From Brevibacterium aurantiacum (GTDB lineage: Bacteria > Actinomycetota > Actinomycetes > Actinomycetales > Brevibacteriaceae): a DNA stretch of 64,000 nt. The notes under the pieces were generated by a model. It saw only the letters and a list, made by a program, of their open reading frames with translations. It was not told the DNA's origin and made no database searches. Shown one piece after another: positions 24,976-33,778 of this stretch. Position 1 is the first letter of the stretch; each line of letters opens with the position of its first letter. Location of the stretch: the NCBI RefSeq assembly GCF_007558825.1, contig NZ_VLTK01000005.1, positions 124,001 through 188,000 of the forward strand. Reading direction: 5' to 3'. Made by a program: the position numbers and the translations under genes.

Positions 24976-25404
24976 GTGGCAGTCAAAATTCGCTTGACCC
25001 GCATGGGCAAAATCCGTGCACCGCACTACCGCGTCGTCGTGGCCGATTCGCGCACACGTCGCGATGGTAAGGCCATCGAACAGATCGGCATCTACCACCC
25101 GACACGCAACCCTTCGGTCATCGAGATCGATTCGGAGCGTGCGCAGCACTGGCTCTCCGTCGGCGCTCAGCCGACCGATCAGGTTCGCACCCTGCTCAAG
25201 CTCACCGGTGACTGGCAGAAGCACACCGGCGTCGGCGAAGCAGTGAACACTGTGAAGCCACAGCCGGAGAAGGAAGCCTACGTGGCTCCCACTGCCGGTT
25301 CGGTGATCAAGGAGGCTATCACTCCTAAGGGTTCGGACAAGGCTGCGGAAGCACCTGCTGAAGAAGCAGCACCTGCTGCTTCCGAAGAGAGCGCTGAAGC
25401 CTGA
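24976..25404 (+). CDS. rpsP: 30S ribosomal protein S16
   Basis: A 142-residue protein. The S16 core covers the first ~85 residues ([25 protein letters not shown], with [18 protein letters not shown]), followed by a ~50-residue Ala/Glu-rich tail common in actinobacteria. Start GTG 24976 has GGAG at 24961-24964, an unusually wide spacing of about 11 bases. A 160-base leader separates it from ffh, suggesting its own promoter and regulation. It is one base from khpA. Confidence 0.97.
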   Translation: MAVKIRLTRMGKIRAPHYRVVVADSRTRRDGKAIEQIGIYHPTRNPSVIEIDSERAQHWLSVGAQPTDQVRTLLKLTGDWQKHTGVGEAVNTVKPQPEKEAYVAPTAGSVIKEAITPKGSDKAAEAPAEEAAPAASEESAEA

Positions 25405-25405
25405 C

Positions 25406-25636
25406 ATGTTGGCTGATTCGCTCGAACACCTGGTCCGCGGCATCGTCGATCATCCCGACGATGTTGCTGTTCGATCCCGCTCGTCACAGCGCGGGACCAC
25501 GCTCGAGGTCCGGGTTCACCCGGAAGACCTCGGCCGTGTCATTGGTCGCGCAGGGAGAACCGCAAAGGCTCTGCGCACCGTGATCAACTCTCTTGCCGGC
25601 CGCGAGTCGGTGCGAGTGGACCTCATCGAGGCGTAA
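25406..25636 (+). CDS. khpA: KH-domain RNA-binding protein KhpA
   Basis: A 76-residue single KH domain (GRVIGRAGRTAKALRTVI has the GxxG loop) conserved between rpsP and rimM in Gram-positive bacteria. In Streptococcus and relatives KhpA partners with KhpB/Jag and affects cell length and many RNAs; that role is inferred. ATG 25406 follows the rpsP stop by one base. A strong terminator follows immediately, making rpsP-khpA a closed unit. Confidence 0.93.
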   Translation: MLADSLEHLVRGIVDHPDDVAVRSRSSQRGTTLEVRVHPEDLGRVIGRAGRTAKALRTVINSLAGRESVRVDLIEA

Positions 25637-25647
25637 CACCTTCATCG

Positions 25648-25689
25648 GGAAAGGGGGACGCGGCGTGTCATCGCCGCGTCCCCCTTTCC
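25648..25689 (+). terminator. Strong terminator after rpsP-khpA
   Basis: GGAAAGGGGGACGCGGCG (25648-25665) is perfectly complementary to 25672-25689 across a six-base loop (TGTCAT), an 18-bp stem. It begins 11 bases past the khpA stop, and the downstream gap to rimM must carry a new promoter. Confidence 0.9.
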
Positions 25690-25815
25690 TGTATTCACCG
25701 CACTGCTGTCGGCGACGATGGCTGCTGCAATCCGGATGCGGCGCAGATATGACGAAGCCAGCGGACTAAACTGTGTGCTGGAAGTGACTGCGTAGCGGCA
25801 TCGCTGCGGTCACGC

Positions 25816-25882
25816 ATCTTCACACGCACGAATCTTCACACGCACGAATCTGAGCGCTTTCATGAATGAGCGCTTTCATGGA
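25816..25882 (+). repeat. Two successive 16-base tandem duplications in the rimM leader
   Basis: ATCTTCACACGCACGA is present twice in direct succession (25816-25831, 25832-25847). Three bases later TGAGCGCTTTCATGAA is followed by TGAGCGCTTTCATGGA (25851-25866, 25867-25882). Both duplications have the same period and end 13 bases before the rimM start codon. TAAACT at 25767-25772 upstream may be the -10. Confidence 0.85.
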
Positions 25883-25895
25883 CACGAGGAGCAGT

Positions 25896-26396
25896 ATGGA
25901 CACGGTGATCGCCCGGTTGGGCAAACCGCACGGCATCAAAGGCGAATTCACCGTCGAGGTGCGCACCGACCGACCGGATGAGCGATTCGTCCCCGGTCAG
26001 ACCTACTCCACCGATCCCGATATCGGTGAGCTGACTCTGACGTCGGCGAGGTGGCACCGGGACCGTCTGCTGCTGAGTTTCGACGAAGTCCCCGATCGGA
26101 ATCGGGCGGAGGAGATCCGCAACACCCTCATCCTCAGCGATCAGGTCGAGGACGAGGTCGAGGATGACGCCTGGTACCTCGAAGACCTCATCGGACTTCG
26201 CGTCCTCGAAGGTGAGACACAGGTCGGGGAGATCGTCGACGTCACCAACGGCACCGCACAGGACCTGCTCCATATGAAGCACATCGACGGACACCAGGCG
26301 CTCATTCCCTTCGTCACTGAGATCGTCCCCGAGGTCGATGTTGAAGGCGGATGGGTCAGAGTCACGCCTCCGGCTGGTCTCTTCGACGCCTCGTGA
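25896..26396 (+). CDS. rimM: Ribosome maturation factor RimM
   Basis: A 166-residue 30S assembly factor with an N-terminal RimM beta-barrel ([19 protein letters not shown]) and a C-terminal PRC-barrel ([15 protein letters not shown] through [16 protein letters not shown]) that binds S19. ATG 25896 is chosen over the in-frame upstream codon at 25866. It gives the family N-terminus and has GAGGAG at 25886-25891; the upstream codon falls within the tandem duplication. It lies eight bases before trmD. Confidence 0.94.
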   Translation: MDTVIARLGKPHGIKGEFTVEVRTDRPDERFVPGQTYSTDPDIGELTLTSARWHRDRLLLSFDEVPDRNRAEEIRNTLILSDQVEDEVEDDAWYLEDLIGLRVLEGETQVGEIVDVTNGTAQDLLHMKHIDGHQALIPFVTEIVPEVDVEGGWVRVTPPAGLFDAS

Positions 26397-26404
26397 GTCC
26401 AGCC

Positions 26405-27232
26405 ATGAAGATCGACGTCGTCTCCATCTTCCCGGAGTATCTCGCCGGGCTTCAGCTCTCCCTCATCGGCAAGGCCGTGGATCAGGGGGTGCTCGACTTG
26501 AACGTGCACGACCTGCGTGACTTCACCTTCGACCGGCACAGCACCGTCGATGACTCACCGTACGGTGGGGGTGCCGGAATGGTGATGAAGGCCGAGCCGT
26601 GGGCGCTGGCACTCGAGCACATCCTCGGCGGGGGATCTCCTGGGGCAGCCAGCGTCGAGCAGACGGTCGGTGCAGACACCGGTGACGAAGAACCCGCCGC
26701 AGCGGGCAGGCCGATCCTCATCGTGCCCAGCCCGGCCGGCCCAGTGTTCAACCAGCGCATCGCAGAGGAACTCTCCGTTGCCGACCACCTCGTGTTCGCG
26801 TGCGGACGATATGAGGGGATCGACCAGCGAGTCATCGACTGGTCGGGCGAACATTTCGATCTTCGCCCCATGAGCATCGGAGACTATGTGCTCAACGGGG
26901 GAGAGGTCGCCTCAATGGTGATGATCGAGGCAGTCAGCCGCCTCATCCCCGGAGTCATCGGCAACCCCGAGTCGCTGACAGAGGAGAGCCATGAGGACGG
27001 ACTCCTCGAATACCCGATCTACACGAAGCCCGCCAGCTGGAGAGACCGGGACGTGCCCGAGATCCTGCTCAGCGGAAACCACGGCGCGATCGCACGGTGG
27101 CGCAGAGACCGCAGACTCGAACGCACAGCCGACGTCAGGCCGGATCTGCTGGCCGGACTCGACGGTCTCGACAAGCATGATCGCGCCATTCTGGAACGGT
27201 TTGAGTCCGGGGATGATTCCGTGAAAGAATAG
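26405..27232 (+). CDS. trmD: tRNA (guanine37-N1)-methyltransferase TrmD
   Basis: A 275-residue SPOUT-fold enzyme modifying G37 next to the anticodon and preventing frameshifts. It begins [13 protein letters not shown] and has [11 protein letters not shown], the trefoil-knot SAM site ([25 protein letters not shown]) and the C-terminal tRNA-binding part. A Gly/Ala/Glu-rich insertion (roughly residues 78-104, [17 protein letters not shown] and following) enlarges a loop before the knot. Inside a rimM-trmD-rplS cluster, but separated from rplS by a 175-base leader. Confidence 0.97.
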   Translation: MKIDVVSIFPEYLAGLQLSLIGKAVDQGVLDLNVHDLRDFTFDRHSTVDDSPYGGGAGMVMKAEPWALALEHILGGGSPGAASVEQTVGADTGDEEPAAAGRPILIVPSPAGPVFNQRIAEELSVADHLVFACGRYEGIDQRVIDWSGEHFDLRPMSIGDYVLNGGEVASMVMIEAVSRLIPGVIGNPESLTEESHEDGLLEYPIYTKPASWRDRDVPEILLSGNHGAIARWRRDRRLERTADVRPDLLAGLDGLDKHDRAILERFESGDDSVKE

Positions 27233-27407
27233 GTCGTCGCGTTTGTTGGCATTCACCTGCTTCAGGGGGATGGATGCCCAAGACCGTTCTCAGATGTCAG
27301 CATCGGAGAATTTCGGGGAGTGATCCCGACAGACGATCCAATCACCGGTTCAACCGGTCCGATATGCGTGTCCTCGACCTGAAGCTGGGGACACATGGAG
27401 AAACACA

Positions 27408-27749
<342 letters not shown>

Positions 27750-27752
27750 TTA

Positions 27753-28406
27753 TTGCCTGGCACTGTGGGCAATGATCACGCGGTGCCGAATAACCGAGAA
27801 GACGCGACCTTCGGGTCGCGTCTTCTTTATTCGGGCCGCCTCTGGAAGATCGTGGCTGTCATCGCGATTCTCATCATCGTCATCGGCGGATCGGTTCGTG
27901 GGTTCGTCATCCAACGGTTCACGATCCCCAGCGAATCGATGGAGCCGACTCTCGACGTCGGCGATGACATCACCGTGTGGCGTCCCGATGCGTTGAGTTC
28001 AGACATCCAACGCGGAGACATCGTCGTCTTCGACGGCCGTGGCTCCTTCGTCGACGATGCTCTGCCGACCCCGCTGCAGAAGGTGGGTTCATGGGTTGGG
28101 CTCGGGAATCGAGACGTCTACTACGTCAAACGCGTCATCGCGGTCGGCGGTGACACGCTCCAATGCTGCGATGCACAGGGACGGCTGCTGCTCAACGACG
28201 AACCCCTGGAGGAGGACTACGCGCCCCATCCGGCCTCATCCACCGAATTCTCGATCGAGGTTCCCGCCGACACCATGTGGGTCCTGGGGGACAACCGGAA
28301 CAAGTCTGCAGACTCGCGCGCACTGATGGGCAAGCCAGGAGGCGGATTCATTCCGCTCGACCGTGTCATCGGGCCCGTGATCGGGCATGGTTCCTCGGTC
28401 GACTGA
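27753..28406 (+). CDS. lepB: Type I signal peptidase, first of two (start uncertain)
   Basis: A membrane serine protease that releases exported proteins. Counting from TTG 27753 (217 residues), one anchor spans ~33-53, catalytic Ser62 lies in PSESMEP, catalytic Lys126 in YYVKRVIAVGGDT, and the GDNRNKSADSR box follows. Possible starts are TTG 27753 (AAGG 8 bases upstream, three bases after rplS), GTG 27783 and GTG 27852. The first two place an intrinsic terminator-like hairpin (27797-27826) within the coding region, so a fraction of rplS transcripts would stop before this gene. A second paralogue follows 93 bases downstream. Confidence 0.9.
   Translation: MPGTVGNDHAVPNNREDATFGSRLLYSGRLWKIVAVIAILIIVIGGSVRGFVIQRFTIPSESMEPTLDVGDDITVWRPDALSSDIQRGDIVVFDGRGSFVDDALPTPLQKVGSWVGLGNRDVYYVKRVIAVGGDTLQCCDAQGRLLLNDEPLEEDYAPHPASSTEFSIEVPADTMWVLGDNRNKSADSRALMGKPGGGFIPLDRVIGPVIGHGSSVD
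27797..27831 (+). terminator. Intrinsic terminator of rplS inside the lepB-1 reading frame
   Basis: GAAGACGCGACC (27798-27809) pairs perfectly with GGTCGCGTCTTC (27814-27825) around a TTCG tetraloop. A flanking A-T pair extends the stem, and TTTATT follows. It lies 47 bases after the rplS stop and within codons 15-25 of the downstream frame, if that frame begins at TTG 27753. Confidence 0.78.
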
Positions 28407-28499
28407 GATGACCGCCGCCTGAAAGATGCCGCGGCGGGGTGCTGGTACGCTCATTTCAGTCCCATTGCGGAACCTGTGGTCCGATGCGAAAGCGAACGA

Positions 28500-29204
28500 A
28501 TGTCAACCGAATCAGAAGCTTCCCCACCTTCAGCCTCGAAGAGATTCCTCCGTGGCCTGCTCGAGACCGCAGCGATCATTCTCGTCGCCATCCTCATCTC
28601 CACAGCACTCAAGACCTGGGTCGTCCGCTCGTTCTACATCCCTTCGGGATCGATGATGGAGACACTGCAGATCGATGACAGGGTCCTTGTCAATCAGCTG
28701 GCGCCGAATTTCGGCCCGGCCAACCGCGGCGACATCATCGTCTTCGACGACCCAGACCATTGGCTCAGTCCTGAAGAGATCTCGGAGTACGAGCCCAACC
28801 CTATCCTCGAGTTCGTCGGACTGGCTCCCGCTGACGGGGGCCAGCAGCTGATCAAACGCGTCATCGGCGTCGGCGGGGACACCGTCGAATGCTGCGATGC
28901 GCAGGGACGCATCCTCGTCAACGGCGAACCCATCGATGAGACATACCTCGACGACGGCACCGCCCCCTCGGAGGTGGACTTCAAAGTCACCGTCCCAGAG
29001 GGTCACTATTGGGTGATGGGTGACAATCGCAGCAACTCCGCAGACTCCCGGTACCACGTCGACACGCAGCCCTATGTGTCCGAGGACGACGTGGTGGGCA
29101 CCGTCTTCCTCATCAATTGGCCCTTCAGTCATTTCAGTTGGATGTCCACCCCCGAGTCAGTCTTCGCCGACGTCCCCGACTCTGAAGGAATCACCGGCAG
29201 CTGA
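28500..29204 (+). CDS. lepB: Type I signal peptidase, second paralogue
   Basis: A 234-residue protein with a single N-terminal anchor (~18-38), catalytic Ser51 in the canonical PSGSMMET, catalytic Lys119 in LIKRVIGVGGDTVECC, and GDNRSNSADSR. It is closer to the consensus than its upstream neighbour, so it may be the principal enzyme. ATG 28500 is the natural start. TACGCT at 28446-28451 with an upstream TG may be an extended -10, giving this gene a promoter independent of rplS. The stop overlaps the rnhB start (TGATG). Confidence 0.94.
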   Translation: MSTESEASPPSASKRFLRGLLETAAIILVAILISTALKTWVVRSFYIPSGSMMETLQIDDRVLVNQLAPNFGPANRGDIIVFDDPDHWLSPEEISEYEPNPILEFVGLAPADGGQQLIKRVIGVGGDTVECCDAQGRILVNGEPIDETYLDDGTAPSEVDFKVTVPEGHYWVMGDNRSNSADSRYHVDTQPYVSEDDVVGTVFLINWPFSHFSWMSTPESVFADVPDSEGITGS

Positions 29205-29935
29205 TGGCACAGATCGGATTGCACGACCTCAGCTGTGAGCGCGCCCTGCTTGCAGAAGGCTACGAGTTCGTCATCGGCATCGACGAGGTCGGTCGTGGAG
29301 CACTGGCAGGGCCGGTCAGCGTGGGCGTGGCCCTCTTCGACCTCCGAGAGCTCACCGACGCCGAGGTGCCAGCGGGCATCCATGATTCGAAGCAGCTGAG
29401 CGCGTTGTCCCGTCAGACCGCGACCGATCGCGTCAATGGGTGGGCGCGAGCCACGGCAGTAGGGTCGACGACGCCGAGCGAACTCGACGAGCTCGGGATG
29501 ACAATGGCACTGAATCTGGCCGGTCGTCGGGCACTGTCTGACATGCTGGTTCCTCTCGTCGGCTCAGCAGTTCTTCCACCATCGACGATGGTGCTCCTCG
29601 ACGGCAAACACGACTGGCTTTCAGCTCCACTTACGCTCGACTGCCTGGGGATATTCGGGCCCGCAGCAGACCTGGAATTGCCCCAAGTGCGGACCGTGAT
29701 CAAAGGTGACGGCAGCGTTCCCGTCATCGCCGCGGCAAGTATTGTGGCAAAAGTGCACCGAGATGAGGCGATGATCGCACTCGCCGAGGCTCATCCCCAG
29801 TATGGTTGGGAGTCGAATGTCGGGTACGGAACCAACAGACACCGTCGGGGCATCGCCGACTTCGGCCCCAGCATTCACCACCGGAGAAGCTTCCGCCTGC
29901 TAACGGCGCACGATGCGAAGGAGGGATCGTCATGA
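29204..29935 (+). CDS. rnhB: Ribonuclease HII
   Basis: A 243-residue type 2 RNase H that removes ribonucleotides from DNA and RNA primers. The catalytic IDEVGRGALAGP has Asp27 and Glu28, and a further Asp lies in LLDGKHDW. The tail (GYGTNRHRRGIADFGPSIHHRRSF) is typical. Start ATG 29204 overlaps the preceding stop, and the 3' end overlaps the next ATG (ATGA). Length is normal. Confidence 0.96.
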   Translation: MAQIGLHDLSCERALLAEGYEFVIGIDEVGRGALAGPVSVGVALFDLRELTDAEVPAGIHDSKQLSALSRQTATDRVNGWARATAVGSTTPSELDELGMTMALNLAGRRALSDMLVPLVGSAVLPPSTMVLLDGKHDWLSAPLTLDCLGIFGPAADLELPQVRTVIKGDGSVPVIAAASIVAKVHRDEAMIALAEAHPQYGWESNVGYGTNRHRRGIADFGPSIHHRRSFRLLTAHDAKEGSS

Positions 29936-30249
29936 GCACCGATGATCTGGACGATTACGAAGCGCAACTGGAGCTTCAGCTCTATAAGGAGTATCGCGAT
30001 GTCGTGGGACTCTTCGCCTACGTTGTCGAAACCGAACGTCGCTTCTACTTGGCCAACCACGTTGATCTCAAGGCCCACAACGACGCCGGAGACGTCTACT
30101 TCGAACTGACGCTGCGAGACGCCTGGGTGTGGGACAGCTATCGGTCGGCGCGCTTCATCAAGACAGTGCACGTGCTGACCTTCAAAGACGTCAACATCGA
30201 GGAGATCGCCAAGAGCGATCTGGAACCACCGACGTCGATCAGGAGCTGA
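29932..30249 (+). CDS. DUF2469 family protein
   Basis: A 105-residue acidic protein of an actinobacteria-restricted family found beside rnhB. The sequence begins MSTDDLDDYEAQLELQLYKE and continues with YREVxGLFxYVVETERRFYLAN-like features. No enzymatic motif is evident and no function is known to me. ATG 29932 overlaps the rnhB stop. The 200-base gap after it has no clear feature apart from repeated TGTGGACGA/CGTCCACAGG-like words. Confidence 0.93.
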   Translation: MSTDDLDDYEAQLELQLYKEYRDVVGLFAYVVETERRFYLANHVDLKAHNDAGDVYFELTLRDAWVWDSYRSARFIKTVHVLTFKDVNIEEIAKSDLEPPTSIRS

Positions 30250-30449
30250 CGGCGGCCAGCGGCTGATTCAGGAGAGGCACTCGCACGCTTAGGCCTGTGG
30301 GCCGGACCTTGACTTGCACGTGATCGGCCTGTGGACGACGAAGCGCCGTCCACAGGCCGAACGTCTGCTCTTGTCACGTCTGCTTTGCCGGTGGTGGCCT
30401 GTCACTCATGGGACCAACATCTGGCAGACGCAGCACAACGACACCGGGA

Positions 30450-30806
30450 ATGCGTCAGCGCGCTCTGGGACAGACAGGGGAGGACCTGGCAGCAGAGTTC
30501 CTGCAGCAGCAGGGCATGGTCATCATCGAACGCAACTTCAGATGCCCACGGGGAGAGATCGACATCATCGCCCGGGACGGTGAGACCATCGTCTTCGTCG
30601 AGGTGAAGACCCGCAGAACGCTCGCCCTCGGATCTCCCCTCGAAGCCGTGACCAAGGCGAAGCTGAAGCGGATCAGAATGCTGTCGGCACTCTGGCTGCG
30701 CGGGCAGCGCGACTACTTCGCCGCCATCCGCATCGATGCCCTCGGCATCGTCATGGAACCCGAACCCGACTACTCTCATCGCCGCAACCTGCAGGTCGAC
30801 TCGTGA
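30450..30806 (+). CDS. YraN/UPF0102 family endonuclease-like protein
   Basis: A 118-residue protein of UPF0102 with a restriction-endonuclease-like core. RGEIDIIARDGETIVFVEVKTR contains the D-ExK pattern of that fold. The family is always near rnhB and comM, but its substrate is unknown. ATG 30450 gives the usual start MRQRALGQTGEDLAAEFL. Its stop overlaps the next GTG. Confidence 0.94.
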   Translation: MRQRALGQTGEDLAAEFLQQQGMVIIERNFRCPRGEIDIIARDGETIVFVEVKTRRTLALGSPLEAVTKAKLKRIRMLSALWLRGQRDYFAAIRIDALGIVMEPEPDYSHRRNLQVDS

Positions 30807-32353
30807 GCGAAGAGGCGCAGCTCAATGTGATCGGACGCGCCTCCGCCGTCGCTCTCTGGGGGCTGGCGGGGAAGATCGTGTCCATCGAAGCCTGCGTCAG
30901 CGCCGGTCTGCCGGGGATCGACATAGTCGGTCTGCCCGACGCTTCCGTAAGCGAATCCCGGAAACGACTTCGAGCCGCGCTCGCCTATCTGGGGATCCCC
31001 GTGGCCACGCAGCATCTGACGATCAACCTCACCCCAGGCACGGTGCCGAAGATCGGCACCGGATTCGACCTGGGAATCGCTGTGGCCGTGCTGAAAGCGC
31101 AAGGCATCATCGACGAAGCCGACACAGAATCGATCATCCACTGTGGTGAACTGGGCCTTGACGGGCGCATCCGCCCCGTCAACGGTGTGCTGCCGAGCCT
31201 GCACAGCGGCCTGCAGGCCGGCTTCGAACGATTCGTCGTGCCCGTGGGCAACAGTCAGGAATCAGCACTGCTCGGGGGAACCAGGGTCCGAGCCATCGCC
31301 TCGCTGGCCGAACTGATCAACATCTACGGCGGAGATCTCAACGTCCCGATGCTCCCACCGGTCCTTGCCGCCGAAACTGCCGACCCGGAAATTTCCGAAC
31401 GCCACGACCTCTCCGAAGTCCAAGGGCAGGCTGAAGCACGATTCGGGCTCGAAGTCGCAGCGGCCGGTGGGCATAATCTGCTGATGCGAGGCACACCGGG
31501 GGCCGGGAAGACGCTGCTGGCCCAGTGTCTGCCGGGGATCCTTCCACCATTGGACGACCCGCAGGCGGTCGAAGTGGCGGCGGTGCGCTCGCTGCGAGGA
31601 GAGCTGCACGGAGGCGATGGGCTCGACCATCGACCTCCTTTCGAAGCGCCCCACCACCGCAGCACCGCCTCGGCGCTCATCGGTGGGCGCAGACCCGGGT
31701 CGATAGGAATTCTCAGCAGGGCCCACCGCGGCGTCCTCTTCATGGATGAGGCGCCCGAGTTCTCACGTGACGTACTCGAAGCGCTGCGTCAGCCGATGGA
31801 GGCTCGACAGGTTCACATCCATCGTGCCTGGGGCTCCATGGTGCTTCCAGCGTCGTTCCAGTTGGTGATGGCGGCGAACCCATGCCCCTGTGGAGCTGGA
31901 ATGCGCGGAGCCGACTCCACGTGCCGATGCACTCCGATGGACAAGCGCCGCTACCGCAACAGACTCTCCGGTCCTCTGTTGGATCGCGTTGATCTGCAAC
32001 TCGAACTGTTTCCAGTCTCACCGGCCGACATCCTCCTCGGTGGGGCACAGGAGGACAGCGCTGCCGTCGCCGCACGGGTCAGACTCGCCCGGCAGCGACA
32101 AGCTGATCGATACGTCGACTGTGAGTGGACGCTGAACTCGAACGCACCCGGAGCTTGGCTGCGTGAGCATTTCTCTCTGAGTCCGAACAGTCTGCGCGAC
32201 CTGGACCGCGCACTCGAGACAGGAAGGATCACCATGCGTGGATACGACCGAGTGCTGAGGGTGGCAACGACCTTGGCCGACCTAGAAGGGACCGAGGTGC
32301 CGACACCGGACAAGATCACCACGGCGCTGGCTCTGAGGACACAGGACTCATGA
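30803..32353 (+). CDS. comM: YifB/ComM-family Mg-chelatase-like AAA+ ATPase
   Basis: A 516-residue protein. The N-terminal Lon-protease-like fold is followed by a Mg-chelatase AAA+ module: Walker A GTPGAGKT at 230-237, Walker B in GVLFMDEAPEFS, and an ANPCPCG cysteine motif shortly after. In Haemophilus and Vibrio ComM is a helicase promoting branch migration during natural transformation; a similar recombination role is inferred. It starts at GTG 30803, overlapping the YraN stop, and ends overlapping dprA (ATGA). All these genes form one tightly packed operon. Confidence 0.95.
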   Translation: MSEEAQLNVIGRASAVALWGLAGKIVSIEACVSAGLPGIDIVGLPDASVSESRKRLRAALAYLGIPVATQHLTINLTPGTVPKIGTGFDLGIAVAVLKAQGIIDEADTESIIHCGELGLDGRIRPVNGVLPSLHSGLQAGFERFVVPVGNSQESALLGGTRVRAIASLAELINIYGGDLNVPMLPPVLAAETADPEISERHDLSEVQGQAEARFGLEVAAAGGHNLLMRGTPGAGKTLLAQCLPGILPPLDDPQAVEVAAVRSLRGELHGGDGLDHRPPFEAPHHRSTASALIGGRRPGSIGILSRAHRGVLFMDEAPEFSRDVLEALRQPMEARQVHIHRAWGSMVLPASFQLVMAANPCPCGAGMRGADSTCRCTPMDKRRYRNRLSGPLLDRVDLQLELFPVSPADILLGGAQEDSAAVAARVRLARQRQADRYVDCEWTLNSNAPGAWLREHFSLSPNSLRDLDRALETGRITMRGYDRVLRVATTLADLEGTEVPTPDKITTALALRTQDS

Positions 32354-33639
32354 ATGACGACAGTATGAACGAGGAGAGTGGAGACATCCGAGCTGCTGTG
32401 GCCGCCCTGTTGAGGATCGGCGAACCCGGCGACGGGCTGCTCACAGGGCTCGTTGACGAGGTCGGTCCGATTGCAGTGCTCGAACTGATCCGGGCAGTGG
32501 CAGCAGGAACATCATCAGCAGCCGAGGCCGCCGACAGCCTGACGCCGATCGTGAACGCGGTCGCGGGCAGCGGACAGCTCGGAGACGCCCTCGACCGCTG
32601 GGCGGTGCGAGGCGAGGATGCGCAGGGACAACGTGACCTCGAGGCAGTGCAGAGACTGGGCGGGCGGCTCGTCATCCCCAGCGACGACGAATGGCCACCT
32701 GCTCTGAGGGACCTCGGACCGGCGGCACCACTGGGCCTGTGGGTCAGGGGTAAGGCGAGACTGAACGCGGCGCTGCAACGGGCAGCCGCTATCGTCGGAG
32801 CACGAGCGGCCAGCAACTACGGCACCAAATGTGCCTCAGACCTGGCCTGGGATCTGGCAGCGAGGGGACTGACCATCGTCTCCGGCGGAGCTTTCGGGAT
32901 CGATGCGGCCGCCCATCGGGCAGCTATCGCCCGCGACGGCACCACGATTGCCTTCATGGCTGGGGGAGTCGACCGCTTCTATCCAGCTGCCAACACCGAC
33001 CTGTTCCACCAAGTACTTGAGTGTGGCGCGATCGTGTCCGAAACCGCTCCCGGGATGACTCCGATGCGACACCGCTTCCTGCTCCGCAACCGTCTGATCG
33101 CTGCTTCGTCCCAAGTCACCGTCATCGTCGAGGCCGGTTGGCGCAGCGGAGCACTCAATACCGCCCGACACGCACTCGAGCTTTCACGTGAAGTCGCGGC
33201 ATTCCCTGGATCCGTGTATTCGGCGTCATCGACGGGGACCCACAGACTCATCCGACACCATGAAGCGGAGTTGGTGACCAGCTGCCAAGACGTCATCGAA
33301 CTCATCGGTGGTGCCCAGCCGATGCTGTTCAACGACGGCAGCCTCCCATCCCAAGGCCCGCGCCTGCGTTCCGAGGGCCCGAGCGTCCGTTCCGAGGGGC
33401 CGCGCCTGCGTTCTGAGGGGCCGCGCCAGTCGCCGGCAGACCCGATCGATGACCTGGCCGAACGAGAGAAGATCTGTGTCAATGTGCTCTCGGCGACCAA
33501 GGCCCTGGATGTCGGAACCGTGGCGGCTCGGGCCGGACTGACAGTGCCGAACACACTCTCCGCGCTCGCCCTCCTTGAACTTGCCGGCCTGAGCGCTCGT
33601 CGCGATTCCGGCTGGGTCAAACTGCGCAGACAGAAGTGA
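32350..33639 (+). CDS. dprA: DNA-processing protein DprA
   Basis: A 429-residue RecA loader that protects incoming single strands. The Rossmann-like core contains VSGGAFGIDAAAHRAA (~178), TIAFMAGGVDRFYP and RFLLRNRLIAA. The C-terminal part is a DML1-like winged helix (residues ~375-425). Between them is a linker of 3.5 copies of a heptad GPRLRSE (from residue 336), encoded by a 21-base tandem repeat. Whether the organism is competent cannot be told, since DprA is widespread in non-competent bacteria. Confidence 0.95.
   Translation: MNDDSMNEESGDIRAAVAALLRIGEPGDGLLTGLVDEVGPIAVLELIRAVAAGTSSAAEAADSLTPIVNAVAGSGQLGDALDRWAVRGEDAQGQRDLEAVQRLGGRLVIPSDDEWPPALRDLGPAAPLGLWVRGKARLNAALQRAAAIVGARAASNYGTKCASDLAWDLAARGLTIVSGGAFGIDAAAHRAAIARDGTTIAFMAGGVDRFYPAANTDLFHQVLECGAIVSETAPGMTPMRHRFLLRNRLIAASSQVTVIVEAGWRSGALNTARHALELSREVAAFPGSVYSASSTGTHRLIRHHEAELVTSCQDVIELIGGAQPMLFNDGSLPSQGPRLRSEGPSVRSEGPRLRSEGPRQSPADPIDDLAEREKICVNVLSATKALDVGTVAARAGLTVPNTLSALALLELAGLSARRDSGWVKLRRQK
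33355..33428 (+). repeat. 21-base tandem repeat in dprA
   Basis: Three full copies and a partial copy of GGCCCGCGCCTGCGTTCCGAG-like units (33355-33375, 33376-33396, 33397-33417, then a 12-base remnant) encode GPRLRSE, GPSVRSE, GPRLRSE and GPRQ. The period is a multiple of three, so copy-number change would preserve the frame. Confidence 0.85.
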
Positions 33640-33766
33640 CTCTTTGAGGCAGACAGAGATGAGACGTCGGAGCAGACAGCGATATTAGGTCGAAGCCGAC
33701 AGAGCTGAGTCCTCGATAAATAGCCGCCGCTGTGTGAAGGTCCACCGCGTGGCCCGAGCGATCGCG

Positions 33767-33772
33767 TAGCCT
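33767..33772 (+). promoter_or_regulatory. Possible -10 for a leaderless xerC transcript
   Basis: TAGCCT lies six bases before the GTG at 33779 and no ribosome site is present. This is the same geometry as gntR. The 33640-33778 gap otherwise shows loose repeats of a GACAGAG/CAGACAG word and no gene. Confidence 0.33.
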
Positions 33773-33778
33773 GGGGCT

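Noticed and set aside
26630..26720. TrmD insertion as an intein
   Set aside because: Only about 26 residues, lacking any splicing motif; a surface-loop expansion is sufficient.
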